Shown in pieces: positions 54,360 through 64,000 of a stretch of 64,000 nt of DNA; the stretch's first letter is position 1, and the number at the start of each line of letters is the position of its first letter. This DNA comes from Neolentinus lepideus HHB14362 ss-1. Lineage: Eukaryota > Basidiomycota > Agaricomycetes > Gloeophyllales > Gloeophyllaceae. The DNA lies in the NCBI GenBank assembly GCA_001632425.1, contig KV425609.1, positions 16,372 through 80,371 on the forward strand, written 5' to 3'. The translations under genes were made by a program, and so were the position numbers. Below the pieces are notes generated by a model, which ran no database searches, had not been told where the DNA came from, and saw only the letters and a program-made list of their open reading frames with translations.

Positions 54360-56808
54360 CTAATCACTATCACTACTGCTATCATCCCTGCCCTTCTCAT
54401 CATCTGTCGAGCTCTCATCATCATCACTCTCGTCCTCTCCATCCCCCTGCTTTTTCACCGAATGCCCGCGCATCGCCGCCATCTGGCCTGCCAACGAGTC
54501 CTCCTCCGGGTCCGAGATCTCATCCTCATACCCCTGCTCATCCGCATTCAGTGCAGCCACGTCGTCCACTTTCAGCTGTTGCCAGAGGCTCTCGATTAAA
54601 ACCCGTCCAGCCAGCCGGTATATCGTGATGCTCACCATAACATCCCGAACCACCTCCCCCACAAACGTATCACTAACCAAATACACCTTCCACGTATACA
54701 CCCCCACGCCCTGCGGCGCCTGGAACTGCATCCTATACGACCGATAGTCCCTACTCTTCCTTGGATCCGAGAACGGCACGTCACTGATCTTCATCGGTGG
54801 CTGCACTAGCCGGTTCGTCTTGTCGTCCGCGAGGACGACCCACCACCCGGGCTTGCGGATCTACACAAGAATAGGTGAGATCGGTGGGATGATTGAGCCC
54901 GGAGAAGCGCACCCCAGGCCAGTGCGGCGCGTGCGCCCATCCGCTTGTCGTGTCTGCGTCTCCAATGTCTTCCGCGTCCTTTCGGCTATTCAAAAACTCC
55001 AAATCGATGCGCTCATCCTCCGCCGTGTCAGTACGAGTCGACTCAGATGTCACAGAGCTCGACCCGGGGGAGGATAGTCGCAACTTCAGAACGAGGTGGA
55101 TGATAGCCAGCGGTGTGACGATGCGTTCGCCAATGACTACTCTCCGTACTCAGCATCAATCGACACCAACAAATCAAGACGAACGACGTACCCTTGAACG
55201 CCACATCCACCACTTCTAACCGCGGTATCCTCTCCACCGCCTTCCTCACCTCCCCGACCCGCGCATCGCCCCTCTCTTCCAACATGTCTACAAACCCATC
55301 GAGCGTCTCAACCTCATTCGGGACATCCAATGCCTCCTTCTCGCTCACACCTGGCAGCTGCGCAAACTTGAGCTTGGGTTGCCCGGGCGGGATGGCCTGC
55401 GTGACGCACGCGTGGAGACGCATCGCAGCGAGCGTTGGCGCGAGCCAGTTGCGCACGGCGACGATGTTGAGGAGCGCGGAGAGGAGTGAGGGGGTGTGCA
55501 CGAGGAGGTCGGTTTGTTCTGCGAGCGTCCCGTTAGTATGGCATAGCATGTGACACACCGACAAGGAAGCCAACCTTTCTGCAGCGACGCGCTCTCAACC
55601 GGTAACCTCAGCAGATGCGCATAGACGAGCACTAACGCGCGCCTGTTCTTCTCGTCTTTCGGGAGTGCGACTAACTCGGACTTGGCAAGCTGTTCGCGTA
55701 TCTTCGCCTCGAGTCTCCCGATCTCCGCGGCGTCCTGCGCCGCGCTGGCCTTGCGTGGGGTGGCGGGCGCGACGACCGCGAGGACGTCGCCGGCGCCAGC
55801 TTCTTCTTTGATAGCCTTGAAGAACGTCGCGGCTGTATCAGCCTCGACGCCATCTTTCGTTTTTCTGCGATTGCCGAACCACCATTGGCCCTGTAAAGAT
55901 GATAAGATGATGGCCGGGTAGAACAATGGGAAAGGGAGACACACCACTACTGCTGGTAAAGCCCCGCCAAATACTAAGCCGTACGCGCCAAGGACCCAGA
56001 TGTTGTTCTTGCCCTCAATGATCCATTTCGGGAGAGCAATGCCCATGATAATTTCTTGCCGGCCATCGGGGTGGCCATACAGCTCCCAGTTCTTGCGGAT
56101 GGTTTCGTCTGTTAGGCTGAGAGAGAAGTAGAAGTGAGAATAAGAAGCTAGATACGATTGAGTAAGGGGACGTACGATTTGTAGGCTTTTGTGAGTTCCA
56201 CGAACTTGGCTTCGACTTCCTCCATCGTTTGGTTTACGGCGAGCTTGACTTTGTCGGGATGACTGGGAAACGGAAATGAATACGCGGAATAAATATAAGA
56301 AACAAGTAGGCGTACAATAACTTTGACAGCTTCCTATACCGCGACTTGATTTCTTTCTCGGTCGAACTCTATAGGACGGTGTGAAGTGAGCCGACACTGG
56401 TGGGTGACATGCGAATCGACTAACGGTTGAGATGCCGAGGATATCAAAGGGGTCGTATACTTTCGAGTCGATCTGTGTGGTCGACACCTTGTACGACAGG
56501 AACGCAAAGAGTGTCCATCCCCCGATGACGAACCAAGTCCTGTGAACATGCGTCAGGCACCTTCCAAAGCAATTAGACACGACGTACTTGCGCGACAGCG
56601 TCTGCAGCGATAAAAACCCTCCCTCGTGCTTGCGAACCTGCGTTCGGCGGTCGATGCACTCTTGACACTGGCACGCATTCAAGTCCATCTTGGATGCACG
56701 CGAGGGTGTGGATAGAGACAAAGTTAAAGGAACGAGGAGGAGGAACAGGAAAGTAATAACAAAGTAGAGGGCCATTGTGCCGGCCTCGTCATAGTGGTAG
56801 CTCGCCAT
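54360..56808 (-). CDS. SEC63: Sec63, ER protein-translocation J-domain subunit
   Basis: Nine exons (minus): 56,808-56,588; 56,539-56,425; 56,368-56,316; 56,262-56,176; 56,116-55,945; 55,890-55,575; 55,518-55,192; 55,136-54,913; 54,860-54,360. Introns of 48-59 bp with GT-AG ends. The 54-bp intron 55,891-55,944 has no stop and could be mistaken for coding. Sec63 anchors BiP/Kar2 at the Sec61 channel during post-translational import into the ER. Features: N-terminal membrane helix MALYFVITFLFLLLVPLTL, second helix FVIGGWTLFAFLSYKV, J domain YDPFDILGI with HPDK motif formed across an exon junction, third helix around VLGAYGLVFGG, then the Sec63/Brl domain and an acidic C-terminus ending DSSSDSD. 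Shares a 155-bp divergent promoter with the coilin gene. Confidence 0.93.
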
Positions 56809-56963
56809 CGCGGACGGCGGTGAAGGAGGAAAGAGTGTATAGCAGTAGAGGACGTGACAGCAATTAACGATTACGTAAGGAAACTGCTATTGGGTTTGAT
56901 ATTTGATATTCATTTAATGTGTTTATTTTATTTTTGCGTGTTTTAATTTCCTCGCTGTAGCCC
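56809..56963. promoter_or_regulatory. bidirectional promoter, SEC63/coilin
   Basis: Only 155 bp separate the two divergent ATGs. The region is AT-rich on the coilin side (TTTAATGTGTTTATTTTATTTTTGCG, read in parts) with no clear TATA box. Shared control is inferred from spacing alone. Confidence 0.5.
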
Positions 56964-59088
56964 ATGTCGCTCACGCGCATCCGCCTCGGCTCGACGGACC
57001 CCCCGCTCAAAGCCTGGTTCAGCGTCCCCTCCCACGTCGCCACCGTTCGCGACCTCAAAAAGAGCCTCTGCTCCGACATCGACGCGCTAGACGATGTGGC
57101 ACCGGAGCGCGTGACGCTCCTGCTGGACGAGTTTGAGCTGCTGGATGATAGCCCGATAAATGTCTTGAGGGATGGTGATTTACTTCTGTGAGTGGTATGA
57201 TTCAGAGTGGTGTAGGGTCGGTCTTACGAGTGTACAGCGTGCAGTGGTTGGACCGTGCCAAGTCCGTGAAGCGGAAAGCAGAAAACTCAGGTTCGCAGTT
57301 ATTCTGCCACGCATTCTCTGTTTGGTCTGACATTCTGTAGATGATGAACCGCGCAAGAAGCGCAGACAGGGCTCGCGTGTAAAACCTGACCCGTCTCCCG
57401 CCCCCCAGCCAGGGCCCTCACGCGACAAATCGAAACGTCCTTCTGTGCACCACGGGCCCACACCTGGACCTTCACGAAGAATAACAAAAAGACCAACACC
57501 CAGTGTTGCGCCTAGTTCATACCCCAAGCGAACTACCCTATCCGAACACGAAGACGACGACTCGGATAGCACTTCTTCTAATGACTCCTCCGATTCATCT
57601 GATTCCGACGACGGCTCTAGCTCTTCTGATTCTTCCACCACCAGCACCTCCTCTGATTCCGATTCCGACACCGACTCACCTCCCTCCGAAGAGGATGCCG
57701 CTGAATCAAAACGTAACGCCGTCCCAGGATCTTCGTACGTCCCCTCTTCGTCGTTCAATCGTCGTCTCCTTCCATCCCACCTACCCTCCCTTCTGCCCTC
57801 TGACCTCTCGCTTTCACAGTTCAAGAGGCCCGCCCGTTCCTCCCGGCTACGGCAAATCTCAAACCAAATCCCGCAACCTCCGGCGGCGGAAAAAGAAGCA
57901 ATACGAGCGCGAGGAAGCCAACCAGTCTCAGCCCCAAACTGCAGCGTCGGGAGTGAACGCGATTGCTGTCGCTGGTCGAGACGCCCTCCTCGCCCCTCCT
58001 CGAAGTGATGTCCTTGCCGCAATCTCGAACAGGAGCGGAGAGCCAGAAAAAGGAGGAGGAGGAAGAGGAATATGGACTACGCGACTAGAACGTAGCGAAG
58101 ATCAATCTCAATCGAGGCCTCAAACGCCCGCCGAGCGTACTATCCTCATGTCCCTCGGGTTGAGCAATAAGAATAAGAAGAAAGGGTTCAAGGCGCATCT
58201 CAACGATGAAGTGCCGCAGAAGATCGTGTTCGCCAAGCCTCCTTCTCCGGCTTCCCAAAGACCATCTTCAGAGGTAGAGGCAGGGGATTACTCTGAAGTT
58301 CAGGCGGGCCGTTCTGCTCACGTAGGCCCTTCCGCGCCTAGGCTCGTCCCACCGAGCGAATACCAGGACCGTGGTGAACTCCCGCAGAACATGTTTGTCA
58401 CGTCCGTCGACGTCGAAGCCGGCATGTGGCCCGACTCTAATAAATCCAGGAAGAGTAAAGGGAAAGCAAAAGGGAAAGGAAGGGGGAAGAGGAGGGATGA
58501 GGAGGAGTGGGCGGAGGAGGTTGGGGTGTGGTTGGATTACGGAGAGGGGGTGGAGGGCGAGGACGTGGCTCGTGGCGAGGTGCAGCAGACTTCGTCAGCA
58601 ACAGAGGTAGCCAACCTCTTATCTGCCAACGCCGACACCGGCACCGACGGAGTGGGGGAGGTTGTCTGGGCCAATGTGGAGACGAGGTTTGACTCACTCC
58701 CACTTTTGACCGGTGAGGAGCAGCTCCGTGATGGGATGCTCTTCTGTTGGAAGGTACGCCCGCCCGCACCCTCTCCTTTTCCTCTGCTTCTTTGGCAGAA
58801 CCAGAATGCTAACGATTTTTGAATCAGGCTCTGGACATAAACCCGGCAACGCTCACACCGGAAGTGATGCTGAAACTTGCTCGTTATGTCCGCTTGGACT
58901 CGGGCATGGATTCAGCGAGCCTTACTGTTCGCCCTCTGATACGACCCACTTCTGCCGCTGTGTCGTTCGGTCACGTGCTCGGCCATGATGAAGAAGGTGG
59001 CGGTAAGGGAGTGGAAGAAGTGGAAGAAGTGGAGGAGAGAGTAGATTGGGATGCGGCGGTACGGGAGGGGTGGAAGGTGGTGCAGTGA
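56964..59088 (+). CDS. coilin homologue, Cajal-body scaffold
   Basis: Five exons: 56,964-57,187; 57,238-57,290; 57,341-57,734; 57,820-58,753; 58,828-59,088. The N-terminal ~75 residues (RIRLGSTDPPLKAWFSVP, LLLDEFELLDDSPINVLRDGD) match the coilin self-association domain. Then come basic KRKAEN and PRKKRRQGSR signals, a long Ser/Asp tract (about residues 165-225), and VPPGYGKSQTKSRNLRRRKK, the conserved RNA-binding/nuclear segment. The C-terminal tudor-like domain has GMLFCWKALDINPATLTPEV. Coilin organises Cajal bodies and snRNP maturation in the nucleus. Coilin is absent from budding yeast; in Agaricomycetes it is usually left as hypothetical. Length about 620 residues. The start ATG is the first in frame after the divergent promoter. 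Confidence 0.85.
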
Positions 59089-59366
59089 CAAGACGGTTAC
59101 GAGTAGTTGGGCGGTATACATATGAATGACTACTGCACGGTTCATCATGGAAGTATTGGTTCAGTTGTGATAACCACAATTGTGCCGAATATTCTCTTTA
59201 AGCTGTGCGAGGCTTGCAGAGACTGATTACTGTTTGTCATTATATTCGAAGAAATATACTACAGCACTAGGTTATCCCTAGGTCACCTATAGTGTTGCAT
59301 CAATCGAACCCGCGAATGTAAATGGCGTGACCAACTTTCCTAAACTCCTGCTCGGACAGCATCACG

Positions 59367-60157
59367 ATGGAAGTCATCTCCTACCCCTACTTCCCCGCAC
59401 ACCTCTCGCGCGCCTACATCGCCCTCTACACCTCCGTCACCGACGCTGGCTCACTCAGATCCCGCATCATCAATGCCGCCACCCTCGCCAGCCCTGAAGG
59501 CGACCAAGAGCGGGAACTCCTGAACTTTGCATTTGTAGACCCACGGCTAGTCAGCGCCCCCCTTGCAACGTTGATTGACTGTACTGAAGACTGAGGTGCA
59601 CTTGACACTTGAAGATCACGAGCGCGCTGCACGTCGAGACGGCGGTGTACCAGGCGATCCTCGCAGCGGCGCAAGGCAGTCTGAGAACGAAAACGGTGCA
59701 TTCGGAGGTGCTGTGGGCACTGAATCCGGGCAATAATGTGCGTTCATTCCCTTCCACGCACCATCCCTTACTGAGCATGTTCTCTTTTACATCGAATAGA
59801 TATCGGAAGCCATCAGACGCTACGGTGTCTCGGACGGCTGCACATCCCTGCTAGTGATCCGGATTGACTCGTCCGAGCTCCAGGACGTCGAGGCGAAGAT
59901 GGGGAGCGTTGTGTCTGGGCAGCTGGTACCACTCACTCAACTGGGAACTTTGACTGATTGGGCTGCGGTGAAGAAAGTGCGTAATTCACGCCTCTCGCAT
60001 TTCGTACGGACGTTGCTGACGGGTGATGTGAAAATAGTATCATAAGCTGAATCAAGAAGCTGCTATAAAGGCTGCGAGTGGAGATATACAGAAGGAACAC
60101 GATGTAGTAGATAATATTGTTGTAAGCTCTGTAGCAATCAAAAGTGTCATGGGGTAG
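59367..60157 (+). CDS. CGI121: Cgi121, KEOPS/EKC complex subunit
   Basis: Four exons: 59,367-59,549; 59,615-59,737; 59,800-59,976; 60,038-60,157. All exon lengths are multiples of three, giving 200 residues. Introns are 61-65 bp. Motifs: FPAHLSRAYIALYTSVTDAGSLR, FAFVDPRL joined to ITSALHVETAVYQAI across intron 1, then KTVHSEVLWALNPGNN joined to ISEAIRRYG. These follow the Cgi121/TPRKB fold, with the HSE-x-L...L-P-NN-I segment typical of the family. Cgi121 binds Bud32 and the tRNA 3' tail in the KEOPS complex, which makes t6A on ANN-decoding tRNAs and has a telomere role. The first donor is GTCAGC, weak but supported by frame. Confidence 0.9.
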
Positions 60158-60462
60158 TACCTTCCATGGTTAACCGGTGCATTTCACCCCCAACTACGAC
60201 GGTATCCAACTAGTTCACTCATGATACGACGTACACTGAGTCGGCACAACCGTGATAACTAGCCCGTTACAATTCCTGCTTTTTATTCTCTTCTCGAACT
60301 AACGGCTAAAAGCATGTAAAGAGGAGGACGAAACAAGGAAGTACTAAAGGGTAGGAGAAACAACCATGCACGCATGCAGCCGTAACGTAGCGTAAGAGCC
60401 GAAAACACATCGCAGCATCGTCACCACCACCACCGCCACTTCTAATAGCAAACCATTTGCGC
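60158..60462. other. convergent intergenic region CGI121/actin
   Basis: 305 bp holding both 3' untranslated regions. No further gene seen. Pyrimidine/AC repeats (CACCACCACCACCGCC near 60,424) lie close to the actin stop. Confidence 0.6.
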
Positions 60463-61919
<1,457 letters not shown>

Positions 61920-62330
61920 GGCTAGAGATTAATTCGTAAAGTAGAAGAGAAGATAAAAGACAAGAGGGGATCCTTGAGCGTCAGAACCAAAAGACAAGAT
62001 TGCGACCAGATAGCCCAAAGCGTTTATATAGCGCGATCAAGATAACCCGATACAGGTATCCGCAGCAAGCACGGCACAGAAGGCAACCAATTCTAGCGTC
62101 AATGCTGCGTACAGCGACAAAAGGACCGTAAACACTGACCTTGACGACGAGCTCGATGGTGGGCAGAGGGTGGTGACGGTCAGGAAGCGTTGTCGGTTAT
62201 CCGATCCCACTTTTATTTAGGGCAGGTCCCCGGAACCACCCATTTTCTGATTTGAACGCCGCCCGGTAGGCTCCGTGATCTCCGGAGGCTCCGGACTCGG
62301 CGACGATCTGACTGCGGCTCTATTCGTGGA
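61920..62330 (-). promoter_or_regulatory. actin promoter region
   Basis: On the minus strand a TATATAAACGC element lies at about 62,025-62,035, roughly 110 bp upstream of the actin ATG, a plausible TATA box. Further upstream are GC-rich blocks and a pyrimidine-rich tract (about 62,330-62,350). No other gene seen. Confidence 0.5.
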
Positions 62331-62810
62331 GGCAGCCCTCTCACCCCCCTACACAGTACAATTTACTTTCGTGTCAAGGCTCATCCGGTCGCAGTCTATT
62401 CCACCGAGATGAAACAAATGTTCGGTAGCCTAACGCCCGCAATTGTATGGACAAAGTGTGGTATAAACTGTAGTCTAATCAGCTGAAGACCGGTGCATAT
62501 TCTTAATGAAAGACGCCCACTCTGAAGAGCTGTATTTCGTACTCTGCAAGATTCCAGCATGTTGAGTAAAAGATATAATGCAGGTAGAGTTTACCTCCGC
62601 AGCTACGCTTCGAGTCACTTTCTGGATCTTTCCTGCAGAATAACGGCAAGCTTCGAAGCCACGCCACAGGCAGATCTTGCCAAAGTTGACCAAACACACA
62701 CGCGACGCGTCAGTACCATCTATTTCGCGCTAAGTCCGTCTTACGCCTGCCCTCCGTCCTGCTTCCACATCCTTGGCTAGCAACTCCTGGACGAATATTC
62801 GCAGCGCAAG
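62331..62810. promoter_or_regulatory. actin/RPN10 divergent intergenic region, RPN10 side
   Basis: No gene seen. Short frames on the minus strand (62,475-62,699) lack any family feature. The RPN10 5' untranslated region and promoter must lie here. I did not find an exact yeast PACE site (GGTGGCAAA). Confidence 0.4.
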
Positions 62811-64000
62811 ATGCCGTTGGAAGCGACGTTAATGATTATTGACAACTCCGAGTACATGCGGAATGGAGATTACCAGCCTACACGGTTTGAAGCCCAAACG
62901 GACGCGGTGACCACCATCTTCCAGACGAAGGTGGATTCGAATCCAGAAAGCTCGGTTGGGTTGATGACTATGGCTGCAAAGGGGTGCGCACTTCATTCCC
63001 AATTCAAGTATATTGCAAGTACGTCGCCGAGTGAGCTAACGAAACTCTCACCATACATTGTACCATCACGGACACAGTCCCGAAGTCCTTGTAACCCACT
63101 CACGAGACATCGGTCAAATCCTACAAGGCATCCACAAAACAACCGGGAGGCTCGGTGGGACCGCCGACATCCCCACCGCACTGAACATCGCGCAGCTCGC
63201 ACTCAAGCACCGGCAGAACAAGAACCTCCGCCAACGCATCATTCTATTTGTCGGTTCTCCATTAGATGGCGCAGCTGCAGATGAGAAGGGCATGGTGCGG
63301 CTTGCGAAGAAGCTGAAGAAGAATAACGTTGCGGTGGACGTTGTGGCGTTTGGGGATGCGATCGAGGAGGGCGCGGAGGGGAGTGGGAATGTGTTGAAGG
63401 CGTTTGTGGACGCGGCGTCGAGTGGTGATAACTCGTGAGCAACCCATATCCCTCGCTCGTGAATTCGACATTTATGTGTTGTACTCCAGACATCTAGTTT
63501 CCGTCCCGCCAGGACCGCACCTCCTCAGCGATATCATACTAACATCTGCAATACTTGCTGGTGACCGTGGCATGCCCGAACCAATGGCAGACGGCGGTGC
63601 AGGCGGCGAGGGTGCAGGCGGAAGCAATCAATTCGAGTTCGGTGTCGACCCAAGCCTGGACCCCGAACTGGCTATGGTATGGATATCTCTACCCTCTTCA
63701 CACTCACTTTCGCGACCTATAACTTTCCGTATCATAGGCACTTCGAATGTCCATGGAGGAAGAACAAGCCCGCCAAGCCGCCGCCCAAGCTGCGCAACAA
63801 TCCCCCGCCCCCTCCGCCCCCGACTCCGCACCAACGACGACCGTTCCCGCCGAGCCCACCGATGAGGAGGAGGAGGCGATGCTCCGGCAGGCGCTGGCGA
63901 TGAGCCAAGAGGAGCAGGACGTCGAGATGCACGATCACGGCGACGGCGACGGGGATGAGGACGAGGAGATGAGCGAAGAGGAGGCAATCGCGCGCGCGAT
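62811..64000 (+). CDS. RPN10: Rpn10, 26S proteasome ubiquitin receptor (3' truncated by window end)
   Basis: Exons 62,811-62,983; 63,078-63,434; 63,490-63,676; 63,738 to the window end. Introns 94, 55 and 61 bp. The N-terminal von Willebrand A domain has [15 protein letters not shown] (metal-site-like D-N-S), [18 protein letters not shown] across intron 1, [20 protein letters not shown] and RIILFVGSP. The C-terminal ubiquitin-interacting motifs read [16 protein letters not shown] (split by intron 3) and [16 protein letters not shown] third begins EEAIARAI at the end. Rpn10 sits between proteasome base and lid and captures polyubiquitylated substrates. Confidence 0.93.

Noticed and set aside
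55891..55944. An extra membrane segment in Sec63 (read-through VCLPFPLFYPAII)
   Set aside because: It is a 54-bp intron with GTGTGT...TTTACAG ends; removing it brings LPAVV next to GQWWFGNRR as in other Sec63 proteins.
57180..58022. A 280-codon minus-strand frame with Ser/Glu-rich sequence
   Set aside because: Complement of the coilin Ser/Asp-rich region; no domain and it crosses coilin introns.
57503..58822. A continuous 439-codon plus frame as the whole gene
   Set aside because: Only its later part is coilin exon 4; the first part is in the wrong frame and crosses the intron 57,735-57,819.

Overview
The window looks like nuclear DNA of a mushroom-forming basidiomycete (Agaricomycetes). 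The evidence is the set of spliced housekeeping genes with many 48-94 bp GT-AG introns (SEC63, coilin, CGI121, actin, RPN10), Ty3/gypsy elements with a chromodomain, Ty1/copia and Tc1/mariner elements, and unnamed multicopy protein families that I associate with Agaricomycetes. It has two compartments. Positions 1 to about 53,000 are a CpG-poor graveyard of nested transposable elements (TEs). Positions about 53,800 to 64,000 are compact, CpG-rich gene space. I see no tRNA, rRNA or CRISPR array. There is one assembly gap (36,251-36,540).

TE compartment, left to right. 1-3,247: head-to-head fragments of one copia family (copia-1). 3,248-5,630: an LTR and the decayed pol of a second copia (copia-2). 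5,631-7,290: inverted-repeat elements. 8,452-13,710: a decayed gypsy (gypsy-1) broken by a 1.32-kb family-B insertion. 13,705-16,632: a large foldback palindrome. 16,633-22,860: a DIRS-like reverse transcriptase fragment split by a 5.2-kb element with Tc1/mariner terminal repeats (Tc1-1). Tc1-1 carries both a Tc1 transposase and a long opposite-strand gene of an unnamed family. 23,455-24,168: a coding 72-bp tandem repeat. 26,100-31,050: duplicated RecQ-like helicase fragments, one split by a 1.38-kb family-A insertion. 32,041-36,053: a second two-gene element with Tc1-like terminal repeats (Tc1-2). 36,054-52,667: copia-1 copies, one of which is interrupted by a hAT-type miniature element and by an 8.7-kb chromodomain gypsy (gypsy-2), itself interrupted by family A.

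The most unusual result concerns families A and B (1.3-1.4 kb). They share the terminus TGATAGGCC...TCA and make 4-bp target duplications with CG in the middle: TCGG, CCGG, GCGC and CCGT. Removing the insert restores the interrupted reading frame in the three sites I could test. The second candidate is the pair of Tc1-like elements that each carry a large extra gene between their terminal inverted repeats.

Gene space. SEC63 (ER translocation, minus strand) and a coilin homologue (Cajal-body scaffold, plus strand) diverge from a 155-bp promoter. CGI121 (KEOPS tRNA-modification complex) lies next and converges with a seven-exon actin gene containing a 6-nt microexon. RPN10 (proteasome ubiquitin receptor) diverges from actin and runs off the window end. 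I could join exons with conserved frames and family motifs for all five, so these calls are firm. Most TE genes carry nonsense or frameshift mutations and are annotated as pseudogenes.
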